64,000 bases of DNA from Actinophytocola gossypii (GTDB lineage: Bacteria; Actinomycetota; Actinomycetes; Mycobacteriales; Pseudonocardiaceae), in the NCBI RefSeq assembly GCF_025165815.1, contig NZ_JAFFZE010000009.1:310001-374000 (forward strand). The letters are read 5' to 3'. The notes beneath the pieces were generated by a model. It saw nothing but the letters and a program-made list of their open reading frames with translations. It searched no databases and was not told where the DNA came from. Made by a program: the position numbers and the translations under genes. Each line of letters opens with the position of its first letter. The stretch's first letter is position 1. Of the stretch, positions 42,869 through 51,846 are shown in pieces.

Positions 42869-43856
42869 GCAGCATTACCTCCGACTCGTGGCAGGCGACC
42901 GTCCGCCCGCCGTCCGACTCGACCGCTCTCAGCTCCGGCCGTACCGTCGAGCACTCCTCGACGGCGCGGTGGCAGCGCGGGTGGAACGGGCAGCCGGACG
43001 GCGCCCGGGCGGGGTTCGGCGGCGCGCCGGGGATGGTGAACAGGTCGCCGCCGTGGTGCTCGATCCTCGGTACCGACCGCAGCAGCGCCTCGGTGTACGG
43101 GTGGGACGGTCGGGACAGGACGGTGTCCGCGTCGCCCGCCTCCACGATCCGGCCCGCGTACATCACCGCCAGCCGGTCCGCGACCTCGCTCACCACCGCC
43201 AGGTCGTGGGTGATCAGCAGCACACCCATGTCCAGCCGCGAGCGCAGCGAGTCGAGCAGGTCGAGGATCTGCGCCTGCACCGTCACGTCCAGCGCGGTGG
43301 TCGGCTCGTCGGCGATCAGCAGCTCCGGCTCCAGCGCGATCGCCATCGCGATCAGGATGCGCTGCCGCATGCCGCCGGAGAACTGGTGCGGGTAGTCGCC
43401 GACCCGGCGCTTCGGATCGGAGATCCCGACCAGGCCGAGCAGATCGGCCGCCTTCGCCCGTGCCACCCGCTTGGACGCGCCCTGGTGGATCCGGAACAGC
43501 TCGCCGAGCTGGTCGCCGATGCTGAGCACCGGGTTGAGCGCGGACAGCGCGTCCTGCAGCACCAGGCTCATCCGGCTGCCGCGCAGCCCGCGCATGGTCC
43601 TGGGCGTCGCCGCCCGCAGGTCGGTGTCGCCGAGGGTGATCTCGTCGGCGCTGACCGTCGCGCCCGGACCGGCCAGGCCCATCACCGCCCGCGCGGTCAC
43701 CGACTTGCCCGACCCCGACTCGCCGAGCAGCGCGACCAGCTCGCCGCGCGGCACGTCCAGGTCCACGTGCCGTACCGCCGGTACCTCCACGCCGGACAGT
43801 CCGAACGAGACCGAGAGCCCTCTGACCCGCAGCGCGGGCCGGACCGATGTGTCCAC
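42852..43856 (-). CDS. Oligopeptide/dipeptide ABC importer ATP-binding protein (DppD/OppD type)
   Basis: The 334-residue ATPase has Walker [13 protein letters not shown], signature [17 protein letters not shown], Walker [13 protein letters not shown] and the C-terminal Cys motif [16 protein letters not shown]. The GTG at 43856 follows GAGGATGGAG. It is the first gene of the minus-strand unit and is divergent from the dipeptidase and binding-protein genes, with a 162-bp shared control region. Splitting the ATPases from the permeases on opposite strands is less usual than one dpp operon. Confidence 0.92.
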
Positions 43857-43932
43857 GGCTCCATCCTCACATGAATCGTGTTGCCGATAAGTTTCATCCT
43901 GTAGTCGTTCGCGCCCGGATTGAACGCGAATG

Positions 43933-43962
43933 TTGACAACCGTGCCGGATAGTGATGACACT
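43933..43962 (+). promoter_or_regulatory. Candidate promoter of the peptide-catabolism operon
   Basis: TTGACA at 43933-43938 is an exact -35 consensus. After 18 bp, GACACT (43957-43962) is an acceptable -10 element, giving a leader of about 50 bases before the GTG at 44019. It lies in the region shared with the divergent ATPase genes. Confidence 0.5.
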
Positions 43963-43980
43963 CTGCGGCATTCCACTGGA

Positions 43981-43994
43981 GACAGTCAACTGTC
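43981..43994. promoter_or_regulatory. Inverted repeat GACAGT-CA-ACTGTC in the peptide operon leader
   Basis: A perfect 6-bp inverted repeat with a two-base centre lies about 20 bp after the predicted transcription start and 24 bp before the dipeptidase start. It could be an operator, possibly for the AsnC-type regulator at the end of the operon, whose subunits bind short dyads. Confidence 0.45.
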
Positions 43995-44018
43995 CACAGC
44001 AACCAGACTGGAGGCAGC

Positions 44019-45227
44019 GTGCTCGAGCCCGCTTCCCGCTACACCGGCTACACCGCCTACGACTACCTGGAGGCCGGGAAGGACTACCGGGAGTTCGCCT
44101 ACGCCGAGCAGATCGGCCGGGTGCCCGCCTACCAGGGCCTCGAGCTGACCGCCGAACAGGACGAGCGCACCAAGCGCCTGCTCCGCGAGGAGACGGTCAT
44201 CTCCCTGCACGAGCACGTGCAGGTCTTCCCCGAGGACATGACCGACCTGCGGGAGCACATCCGCCAGGGCCGCGAGCCCACGGGCTACGCCGGGCTCGCC
44301 CGCTCCGGGCTCACCGCCGTGTTCGACAACGGCATGGACGGCACCTGCTGCATCAGCTCCGACGCGGGCTGGAAGTACCAGGACGTGCTGTTCGACCTCG
44401 GCGTGCGGATGGCCGACCTGGCCCACCAGGACTTCGTGATCAAGGCCGAGACCCTCGCCGACATCGAGCACGCCGCGGCCACCGGCCGGGTCGCGCACGT
44501 CTTCGCGCTCGAGGCGGCCACCCCGATCGAGAACGAGATCGACCGGCTGGACGTGCTCTACGGGTTCGGCGTGCGGCAGATGGGCATCGCCTACTCCGAG
44601 GCCAACCTGCTCGGCAGCGGCCTCAAGGAGCGCGGCGACGGCGGCCTGACCTACCTCGGCGACCGGGCCGTCGAGCGGATGAACAAGCTCGGCATCGCGA
44701 TCGACATCTCGCACAGCGGCGACCGCACCGGCCTGGACGTGATCCGCAAGTCCCGCACGCCGGTGTTCATCACCCACGCGGGGTCGCGAACCGTCTGGCC
44801 GACCAACCGGATGAAGGACGACGAGACGATCAAGGCCTGTGCCGAGCGCGGCGGCGTGATCGGCATCGAGGCGGCGCCGCACACCACGCTGTCCAAGGCG
44901 CACCCACGGCACTCGCTGGAGTCCGTGATGGACCACTTCACCTACTGCGTGGACCTGGTCGGCATCGACCACGTGAGCTTCGGCCCGGACACGCTGTTCG
45001 GCGACCACGTCGGCCTGCACGACACGTTCGCCGCCAACCTGTCGCTCGGCCAGGCGCACGCCGGCGTCGAGTACGACAAGGTGCCCTATGTGGACGGTCT
45101 GGAGAACCCGGCGGAGGGCTTCCACAACATCATCGGCTGGCTCGTCAAGCACGACTACAGCGACGACGAGATCCGCAAGGTCATCGGGGGCAACACGGTA
45201 CGAGTCCTCAAGGAGGTCTGGGTCTAG
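44019..45227 (+). CDS. Membrane dipeptidase family (M19) peptidase
   Basis: The 402-residue product starts at a GTG with CTGGAGGC upstream. It is an M19-type TIM barrel with ISLHEHVQ in place of the usual HxD first motif, FALEAATPIENEIDRL (bridging Glu), DISHSGDRTG and ITHAGSRTV (metal His residues) and DHVSFGPDT near the end. M19 enzymes cleave dipeptides, including ones with D-residues or dehydro bonds, using two zinc ions. The HxH variant may alter metal binding or substrate range. It is the first gene of the operon and is joined stop-to-start with the binding-protein gene. Confidence 0.86.
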   Translation: MLEPASRYTGYTAYDYLEAGKDYREFAYAEQIGRVPAYQGLELTAEQDERTKRLLREETVISLHEHVQVFPEDMTDLREHIRQGREPTGYAGLARSGLTAVFDNGMDGTCCISSDAGWKYQDVLFDLGVRMADLAHQDFVIKAETLADIEHAAATGRVAHVFALEAATPIENEIDRLDVLYGFGVRQMGIAYSEANLLGSGLKERGDGGLTYLGDRAVERMNKLGIAIDISHSGDRTGLDVIRKSRTPVFITHAGSRTVWPTNRMKDDETIKACAERGGVIGIEAAPHTTLSKAHPRHSLESVMDHFTYCVDLVGIDHVSFGPDTLFGDHVGLHDTFAANLSLGQAHAGVEYDKVPYVDGLENPAEGFHNIIGWLVKHDYSDDEIRKVIGGNTVRVLKEVWV

Positions 45228-46838
45228 ATGCGCACTCCCCGGATCATCGCCGCGACGGCGGTCGCCGGCGCGCTCGCGGTCGGTGCCGCGTGCGCGCCGG
45301 AGCCGCCGGCCGCGGGTGGCGGCCAGGAGGTCACCGACGCCACGCTGACCATCGCCACCACCACCGACGTGGTGAACTACAACCCGCTGGTCGGCAACAG
45401 CCGCAGCGACTACTGGATCACCAACCTGATGTACCCGCACCTGCTCTCGATCGGGCCGGACGGCGCCAAGGAGCCGGAGCTCGCCGAGGACTGGGGCTAC
45501 GTCGACGACACCACCGGCTTCTACGAGATCCGCTCCGGCATGACCTGGTCGGACGGGAAGCCGCTGACCGCCGAGGACGTCGCCTGGACGCTGAACGCGG
45601 TCAAGCGGGACAAGCCGTCCGGCACGCTCTACGGGCAGCTCACCAACTTCGAGTCCGCGAAGGCGGTGTCCGACACCCGCGTCGAGGTCAAGCTCACCGA
45701 GCCGGACGCGTCGATCGTCCCGGAGATCGGGTTCTGGGGCAACGTCGTGCCCAAGCACGTGTTCGAGCCGGCCGGCTCGGTGGCCGAGTTCGCCAACGAC
45801 GGCTCGAACGGCGGCTGGGTCAGCGCCGGGCCGTACGTGCTCACCGACGTCCAGCGCGGGCAGAGCTACACCCTCGAGCGGATCGACGACTACCCGCTGG
45901 TCGACGGCGGCAAGCCCAAGGCGGCCAAGGTGGTCTACCGGGTCTACCCGGACGTGAACACCGAGATCCTCAGCCTGCAGAACGGCGACGTGGACGTGAT
46001 CGCGAACGCGCTGCCGCCCGCGCAGGTCGAGCAGCTGCGCAACGCGCCGGGCATCGAGGTCCAGGAGGTCCCCGGTCTCGGCTACGCGCACATGACCTAC
46101 AACATGAACCAGCCCGACCTGGCGAAGAAGGACGTCCGGCTCGCGCTCGCGCACGCGGTCGACTACGAGGCCATCCGGCGCGTCGTACTGCAGGACCAGG
46201 CCGTCTCCACCGGTTCCAGCCCGCTGATGCCGGTCCTGGAGGAGTTCCACGACCCCTCCATCGAGGAGTACGAGTTCGACCCGGACACGTCGCGCGACCT
46301 GCTCACCGGCGCCGGGTACACCGCCGACGCCTCGGGCAGGTTCCCGCTGACGTTCCGGCTCATCTACTCGCTGCAGGACCCGGTGACCACCCAGTGGGCC
46401 ACCCTGGTCAAGAACGGCGCCGCGAAGGCCGGCATCACGATCGAGCTGCAGGGCCTGGAGCGCAACACCTACCTGGCCAAGACCGACGAGGGCGACTTCG
46501 ACATCTACGCCGGCAACTTCGCGATCATGGACGACCCGGCGACCAACATGGCGCTGACCTACCTGCCCGGCGGTGCGATCAACTACTCCTACGTGGACGA
46601 TCCGGACCTGACCGCGCTGATCCAGCAGGCCAGGGTGACCTTCGACCGCGAGCAGCAGGTCCCGATCCTGCAGGAGGCCGCGAAGCTGGTGCGGGACAAC
46701 GTGTACGACAACATCATCTACACCCAGAACCTGTTCGTGGCGCACCGCGCGGAGTGGAGCGGGTTCGTCGTCAAGCCCAGCGAGCTGTTGTCCATCGTCA
46801 ACCCGATCTCGGTCGCCTCGGCGACCAGGTCCGAGTAG
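45228..46838 (+). CDS. ABC importer substrate-binding lipoprotein (family 5, DppA/OppA type)
   Basis: The 536-residue protein has a lipoprotein signal peptide ending in the lipobox VGAAC (Cys22) and a family 5 solute-binding domain: YNPLVGNSRSDYWITNLMYPHLL, TWSDGKPLTAEDVAWTLNAV and DVRLALAHAVDYEAI are typical. It captures a peptide or other extended solute outside the membrane and hands it to the permeases. Its ATG follows the dipeptidase stop without a gap. The accompanying enzymes suggest a peptide-like or amidine-containing ligand. Confidence 0.92.
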   Translation: MRTPRIIAATAVAGALAVGAACAPEPPAAGGGQEVTDATLTIATTTDVVNYNPLVGNSRSDYWITNLMYPHLLSIGPDGAKEPELAEDWGYVDDTTGFYEIRSGMTWSDGKPLTAEDVAWTLNAVKRDKPSGTLYGQLTNFESAKAVSDTRVEVKLTEPDASIVPEIGFWGNVVPKHVFEPAGSVAEFANDGSNGGWVSAGPYVLTDVQRGQSYTLERIDDYPLVDGGKPKAAKVVYRVYPDVNTEILSLQNGDVDVIANALPPAQVEQLRNAPGIEVQEVPGLGYAHMTYNMNQPDLAKKDVRLALAHAVDYEAIRRVVLQDQAVSTGSSPLMPVLEEFHDPSIEEYEFDPDTSRDLLTGAGYTADASGRFPLTFRLIYSLQDPVTTQWATLVKNGAAKAGITIELQGLERNTYLAKTDEGDFDIYAGNFAIMDDPATNMALTYLPGGAINYSYVDDPDLTALIQQARVTFDREQQVPILQEAAKLVRDNVYDNIIYTQNLFVAHRAEWSGFVVKPSELLSIVNPISVASATRSE

Positions 46839-46854
46839 GCGGGGGAGCGCCCGG

Positions 46855-47820
46855 ATGTCGTTGTTCCTGTTCGTGCTCAAGCGGGTCGGCCGGGGCGTGG
46901 CCACCATCTGGTTCGCCGTGACGGTCACGTTCCTGCTCCTGCGCCTGCTGCCGGGCGACCCGGCGCTGGCGCTGGCGAGCACGAACATGACCGACGAGAC
47001 CCGGGCCAACCTGCTCGCCGAGTTCGGGCTCGACCAGCCGCTGCCGGTGCAGTACGTCAAGTACATCGGCGAGCTGCTGCAGGGCAACCTCGGGATCTCG
47101 TTCACCCAGAACAGCGAGGTGACGACCGTCCTCATGGACCGTCTCCCGTGGACGCTCCTGCTGGCCGGCTCGTCGCTGCTGGTGACGGTGATCCTCGGCA
47201 TCCCGCTCGGCGTGCTCGCCGCGTCCAGGGCGGGTGGCGTCTGGGACCGGATCGTGCAGGTGGTCGCGGTCACCGGCCAGTCGCTGTTCGTGCCGAGCCT
47301 CGGGATCCTGCTGCTGTACGTGCTCGGCCTGCGGCTGGGCTGGTTCCCGATCGGCGGCGCCTACACCGACGGCACCTACGGCGGCGAGTGGTACCTGAGC
47401 GTGCTCGCGCACCTCGTGCTGCCGTGCCTGTCGCTGGTGCTGGCCCAGCTCGGCGCGTACGTGCTCACCATGCGCTCCACGCTGATCGACTCGCTCGGCG
47501 AGGACTACGTGGTCCTCGCCCGAGCGAACGGGATGCCGGCCCGGCGGGTGCTGTGGAAGCACGCGCTGCGCAACGCCCTGTTGCCGACCACCACGCTGGT
47601 CGGGCTCCAGCTCGGCTTCGTGGTCGGCGGCGCGGTGCTGATCGAGACCGTCTACGCCTACCCGGGCATCGGGCGCGGCATCTACGAGGCGGTCACGCAG
47701 CTGGACTTCCCGGTGCTGCAGGGGGCGTTCCTGTTGCTGGCGGCGACCGTGGTGGTGGCGAACATGGTGACCGACATCGTCTACGGCGTGCTCGACCCAC
47801 GTGTGAAGGCGGCCTCATGA
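46855..47820 (+). CDS. ABC importer permease (DppB/OppB type)
   Basis: The 321-residue permease begins VLKRVGRGVATIWFAVTVTFLLLRLLPGDP, the classical DppB N-terminus, and has six transmembrane helices and the EAA coupling loop DSLGEDYVVLARANGMPARRVLWKHALRNALLP. It forms the channel with the DppC-type subunit, whose start codon overlaps its stop (ATGA). Confidence 0.93.
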   Translation: MSLFLFVLKRVGRGVATIWFAVTVTFLLLRLLPGDPALALASTNMTDETRANLLAEFGLDQPLPVQYVKYIGELLQGNLGISFTQNSEVTTVLMDRLPWTLLLAGSSLLVTVILGIPLGVLAASRAGGVWDRIVQVVAVTGQSLFVPSLGILLLYVLGLRLGWFPIGGAYTDGTYGGEWYLSVLAHLVLPCLSLVLAQLGAYVLTMRSTLIDSLGEDYVVLARANGMPARRVLWKHALRNALLPTTTLVGLQLGFVVGGAVLIETVYAYPGIGRGIYEAVTQLDFPVLQGAFLLLAATVVVANMVTDIVYGVLDPRVKAAS

Positions 47821-48704
47821 CCACGGTTGAGCAGACCCCGGTGTCCACGGAGGACGTGCCGCCGGCGGTGAAGCGCGGTACCTGGCGGCGGTTCCGGCGG
47901 GAGCCGCTCGGGCTGCTCGCGCTCGGTGTGCTCGTGGTGCTGGTGTTCGTCGCGGTGGCGGCGCCGCTGCTCGCCGACTACCCGGTCGGGTACGGCGACC
48001 AGGTGCTCGCGCCGCCGTCCGGCGAGCACTGGTTCGGCACCGACAGCCTCGGCCTGGACGTGTTCGCCGAGGTCGTCTGGGGCGCCCAGCAGAGCCTGCT
48101 GACCGCCGCCGCGGCGTCGCTGATCGCGATCGTCGTCGGCACGCTGCTCGCGGTCGTCGGCGCGTACTTCCGCCGGCTGGACACGGTGGTCGGTGTGGTC
48201 GTCGACCTGACGCTGTCGCTGCCGATCCTGCCGCTGATGATCCTGGTCGCCGCGCTCGTCGGGCCGAGCACGATGACGATCATCCTGGTGATCGCCGCGT
48301 TCTCCTGGCCGGAGGTCACCCGGGTGGTGCGCTCGCAGGCGCTCGCGGTGGTCCGGATGCCCTACGTGGACGCCGCCCGGCTGATGACCAGCAGCCCGGT
48401 CTGGATCATCACCCGGCACGTGGTGCCGGCCGTGCTGCCGCTGATCCTGGTGTCGGTGGTGCTCACCGCCTCCCGCGCGGTGCTGTCGGCGGCCGGGCTG
48501 GCGTTCCTCGGCCTCGGCGACCCGAACACCTGGTCGTGGGGCCGCATCCTCTACGAGGCCCAGCAGGCGGGTGCGATGTCCACCGCCTGGTGGCTGCCGC
48601 TGTTCCCGTCGCTGGCGATCTTCCTGCTGGTGCTCGCCGCGACGATGCTCTCCACCGCCTACAACGACGCCCGCAACCCCCGGCACGACAAGGGAGCCCG
48701 ATGA
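47817..48704 (+). CDS. ABC importer permease (DppC/OppC type)
   Basis: The 295-residue permease has the DppC layout: a hydrophilic N-terminus, a first helix (LGLLALGVLVVLVFVAVAAPLLADY), the HWFGTDSLGLDVFAEVVWGAQQSL motif and the EAA loop VVRMPYVDAARLMTSSPVWIITRHVVP. It completes the transporter with DppB. The following M24-fold gene starts within its stop codon (ATGA). Confidence 0.93.
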   Translation: MTTVEQTPVSTEDVPPAVKRGTWRRFRREPLGLLALGVLVVLVFVAVAAPLLADYPVGYGDQVLAPPSGEHWFGTDSLGLDVFAEVVWGAQQSLLTAAAASLIAIVVGTLLAVVGAYFRRLDTVVGVVVDLTLSLPILPLMILVAALVGPSTMTIILVIAAFSWPEVTRVVRSQALAVVRMPYVDAARLMTSSPVWIITRHVVPAVLPLILVSVVLTASRAVLSAAGLAFLGLGDPNTWSWGRILYEAQQAGAMSTAWWLPLFPSLAIFLLVLAATMLSTAYNDARNPRHDKGAR

Positions 48705-49879
48705 CCTTCTCGCAACGGCTCGGCCCGTCCTTCTTCCGGTCCACCCAGGACCGGGTGCGGGCGCTGGCCGTCGAGTCCGGCCTGGACGCCGTGCTCACCG
48801 ACGACCCGGAGGACGTCGCGTACCTGACCGGGTTCTTCCACCACCCGTGCGAGCGCCCGGTCGCGGTGTGGCTGGACACCGACGGTCGCTGCCTGTTGCT
48901 GCTGCCCGAGCTGGAACGCGAGCACGCCGAGGCCCAGCACGCGGCGGCCGACCTGGTGTCCTACCCGGAGTACCCGGGCGTGGTGCCGCCGTTCGCCGCG
49001 CTCGGCCGCGTGCTCGGGCCGGGCAGACGGCGGGCCGGGCACACCACGTCGATCACCCACCAGCGACTCACCGCCGCCGCGTCCGCCCTGTCCGACGTGG
49101 AGCTGGTGGCCACCGAACTGGTCACGAGGTGCCGCTACGTCAAGGATCCCGACGAGGTCGTACTGCACGCGGAGGCCGCCCGCATCACCGACGTGATGCT
49201 CACCGAGGGCGTGCGGCTGGTGACCGACGCGCTCGCGACCGGGGGCGAGCTGCCCAGCGAGGCCGAACTGGCCGCGCACGTCACCCGGGTCGGCACCGGC
49301 ACCATGTACGCCGAGCACACCGACGTCGTGGTGGTGTCGATGCTGGCCGGCGGGCTGGTCTACGCCGGCCCGAACTCCGCCTACCCGCACGGGCTGCCGT
49401 CCGGCTACCGGCTGCGGCCCGGCGACACGTTCATGCTCTCGCTCGGCTGCGCGGTCGGCGGACGGTTCGTCGAGGGGGAGCGGACGTTCGTCCTCGGCGA
49501 ACCCACCGCCGAGCAGCGCCACTTCCACGAGGCCGTGCGGCTCGCGCAGCAGGTCGGCGGCGAGGCGATCCGGCCGGGCGCGGAGTGCCGCGCGGCCAAC
49601 GCGGCGTGCCTCGCGGTGATCCGGGACGCCGGGCTCGGCGGCTACCTGCGGCACCGGCAGGGCCACGGCATCGGCCTCGGCATGCACGAGCCGCCGTGGC
49701 TGGAGGACGGGGACGACACCGTGCTGGAGCCCGGCATGATCGTGTCCAACGAGCCGGGGGTCTACGTGCCGGGCCACGCGGGCTACCGGATCTCCGACAG
49801 CATGCTGGTCACCGAGACCGGCTCCCGCCCGCTGACGTCCTTTCCCCGGTCCATCGAGGACTGTGTGATCCCGGTATGA
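48701..49879 (+). CDS. M24-fold (creatinase/prolidase-like) hydrolase with degenerate metal site
   Basis: The 392-residue product has a creatinase N-terminal domain (about 1-135) and a pita-bread M24 domain. Compared with aminopeptidase P, the metal ligands are altered: LIDAG reads MLSLG (Asp to Ser), GDITRTF reads VEGERTF (Asp to Glu), and RIED reads RISD (Glu to Ser). The His of GHGIGLGMHEPPW and Glu of SNEPGVYV remain. With three of five ligands changed it is unlikely to be a metalloaminopeptidase; metal-free relatives include creatinase and ectoine hydrolase. It probably opens a C-N bond of the imported solute. It is coupled to the permease gene and the next hydrolase gene. Confidence 0.85.
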   Translation: MTFSQRLGPSFFRSTQDRVRALAVESGLDAVLTDDPEDVAYLTGFFHHPCERPVAVWLDTDGRCLLLLPELEREHAEAQHAAADLVSYPEYPGVVPPFAALGRVLGPGRRRAGHTTSITHQRLTAAASALSDVELVATELVTRCRYVKDPDEVVLHAEAARITDVMLTEGVRLVTDALATGGELPSEAELAAHVTRVGTGTMYAEHTDVVVVSMLAGGLVYAGPNSAYPHGLPSGYRLRPGDTFMLSLGCAVGGRFVEGERTFVLGEPTAEQRHFHEAVRLAQQVGGEAIRPGAECRAANAACLAVIRDAGLGGYLRHRQGHGIGLGMHEPPWLEDGDDTVLEPGMIVSNEPGVYVPGHAGYRISDSMLVTETGSRPLTSFPRSIEDCVIPV

Positions 49880-49893
49880 GTCAAGGAGGTTCG

Positions 49894-50781
49894 ATGTCGA
49901 ACGTGTCGCCCGAGTTCGCGGCCGCGGAGACGCAGGCGGACATGGTGGAGATCAACGGCAACCGGCTCGCGGTCGAGGTGCTCGGCCCGGAGGGCGCGCC
50001 GGTGCTGATCGCGCACCACGGCGCACCGGGCCTCGGTTCGCGCGCCGAGCCGAGGGCCAGCTTCGGTCGGCTCGCCGACACCTATCGGGTGGTGGTGTTC
50101 GACGCGCGCGGCTCCGGGCAGAGCGAGGGCAACGGATCGTTCAGCCACGAGCAGTGGGCCGCCGACATCGACGGGCTGCGCGAGTGGATCGGCGCCGAGC
50201 AGGTGATCATGGCCGGCGGCTCCTACGGCGGGTTCATGGCGATGGAGTACGCCACCCGCTACCCCGAACGGGTGCGGGCGCTCGTGCTGCGCGACACCTC
50301 GCCGGACAACTCGCACGAGGAGAAGGCGCTGGCCAACGCGCTGGCGTCGTCGCGGGTGGAGATCGACCGGGAGAAGCTGGACCGGATCTTCGCCGGCACC
50401 GTCCGCGACGACGACGACCTGCGCGACTGCTGGCGGGAGATCCTGCCGCTGTACGACTACCACTACGACCCGGACGCGGTGGAGCGCAAGGTCGAGGCCA
50501 CGCCGTACCGGTACCGGGCGCACAACCACGCGTTCCAGGTGAACATCCCGAACTACGACCTCAAGCCCGTGCTGCCGAAGGTCACCGCGCCCACGCTGAT
50601 CACGGTCGGCCGCACCGACTGGATCACGCCGGTGGAGTGCAGCGAGACGATCGCTAGGCTGATCCCCGGCTCGCGACTGGTGGTGTTCGAGAAGTCGGGC
50701 CACTCGCCGCAGATCGAGGAGGCGGAGGCGTGGACGAAGGTGGTGCGCGAGTTCCTGGCGGAAGTCTGCCCCGTTCGGTGA
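49894..50781 (+). CDS. Alpha/beta hydrolase (proline iminopeptidase-like)
   Basis: The 295-residue product starts at an ATG with AAGGAGG directly upstream; an ATG at 49876 overlaps the previous stop but lacks that site. It has the oxyanion motif HHGAPGLGS, nucleophile elbow AGGSYGGFMA (Ser), acid GRTDWITP (Asp) and FEKSGHSPQIE (His), the triad of S33 iminopeptidases and related esterases. In this operon it likely cleaves an amide or ester in the imported compound or in the product of the M24-fold enzyme. Its stop overlaps the regulator start (GTGA). Confidence 0.88.
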   Translation: MSNVSPEFAAAETQADMVEINGNRLAVEVLGPEGAPVLIAHHGAPGLGSRAEPRASFGRLADTYRVVVFDARGSGQSEGNGSFSHEQWAADIDGLREWIGAEQVIMAGGSYGGFMAMEYATRYPERVRALVLRDTSPDNSHEEKALANALASSRVEIDREKLDRIFAGTVRDDDDLRDCWREILPLYDYHYDPDAVERKVEATPYRYRAHNHAFQVNIPNYDLKPVLPKVTAPTLITVGRTDWITPVECSETIARLIPGSRLVVFEKSGHSPQIEEAEAWTKVVREFLAEVCPVR

Positions 50782-51794
50782 GACCGCTCGACGATCTCGA
50801 CCGGCAGATCATCGTCGCGCTGCAGGGCGACGGCCGGGCCAGCTGGACGTCGATCGCCGCCGTGTGCGACACCTCGGTGCCGACGGTGGCCCGGCGCGTC
50901 CAGCAGCTGATGGCCGACAACCTGCTGAAGGTCGCGGTCCTGCCGAACCTGGGCAGCACCGGTCCGGTGGAGACGTTCTTCACCCGGATCGGCTGCCGCC
51001 CCGGCACCCAGCTCGACGTCGCCGAACAGCTCGTCGCCCGGGACGACGTGCGGTGGGCGTCGCTGATCACCGGCACCTACGACATCGCGATCGAGCTGGT
51101 GGTGACCTCCGGCCCGACCCGGTACCCGAAGACCATGCTGGAACTCCAGCAGATCGACGGCGTGCAGCGCTGGTACAGCGACCTGCTGCTGCACGTCTAC
51201 AAGGTCTCGCACGACTGGTACAAGCAGCTGCTCGAGGACCAGGAGCCTGGCCCGGTCGAGGTGGCGCTGTGCGCGCCGCAGCACCTGGACAAGGTCGACT
51301 GGGCCATCCTGGACCTGCTGCGCGACGACGGCCGGGCGAGCTTCAAGACCATCGCCGGTGCCCTGGACCTCAACGAGAGCACGGTCCGCCGCCGGTTCGA
51401 GCGGATGATCGGCGACGGCTGCGCTTCGGTGTTCACCATCGTGCCCGCGCCGGTGCTCGGCCTGGAGGCGGAGACCCTGCTGTGGGTCACCGTCGAGCCG
51501 GCGAAGCTCGCCGAGGTCGCCGCCGCCCTCACCCGGCACCGCGCGGTGCGCTTCCTCGGCGCCACGCTGGACGGGAACGCGCTGCTGTGCGAGGTGATCG
51601 CGGACTCGACGCGTGGGCTGTTCGAGTTCACCACGTCCACGCTGGCCACGCTGTCGGGTGTGGTCGGCTGGAGCGCGTCGGTGGAGCTGCTGACGCTCAA
51701 GCGGGGTTTCGTGGAGACCCCGTGGTGGCGCGACCAGTTGGCCGAGCACCGCGCCGAGCTGTCGGCCGTGCTGCTGGACCGCGGCGCGTCCTAG
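50778..51794 (+). CDS. Lrp/AsnC family regulator with two tandem AsnC modules
   Basis: The 338-residue protein from the GTG at 50778 contains two AsnC-type winged helices, LDDLDRQIIVALQGDGRASWTS near residue 5 and LDKVDWAILDLLRDDGRASFKT near residue 172, each followed by a RAM-like sensing domain (the second with TLLWVTVEPAKLAEVAAALTR). Normal Lrp proteins are half this length. It overlaps the hydrolase gene and closes the peptide-type operon, so it most likely senses the transported or released amino acid and controls the divergent promoters around 43.9 kb. Confidence 0.88.
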   Translation: MRPLDDLDRQIIVALQGDGRASWTSIAAVCDTSVPTVARRVQQLMADNLLKVAVLPNLGSTGPVETFFTRIGCRPGTQLDVAEQLVARDDVRWASLITGTYDIAIELVVTSGPTRYPKTMLELQQIDGVQRWYSDLLLHVYKVSHDWYKQLLEDQEPGPVEVALCAPQHLDKVDWAILDLLRDDGRASFKTIAGALDLNESTVRRRFERMIGDGCASVFTIVPAPVLGLEAETLLWVTVEPAKLAEVAAALTRHRAVRFLGATLDGNALLCEVIADSTRGLFEFTTSTLATLSGVVGWSASVELLTLKRGFVETPWWRDQLAEHRAELSAVLLDRGAS

Positions 51795-51846
51795 CCTTCC
51801 CCCTGGCTTTCCCCGCGCGTCACCTTGACGTGCTTGCATCACCGCC

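Noticed and set aside
43986-47273. A 1095-codon minus-strand open frame opposite the dipeptidase and binding-protein genes.
   Set aside because: It is antisense to clear coding genes and shows only repetitive Val/Arg/Gly/Asp composition with no domain.
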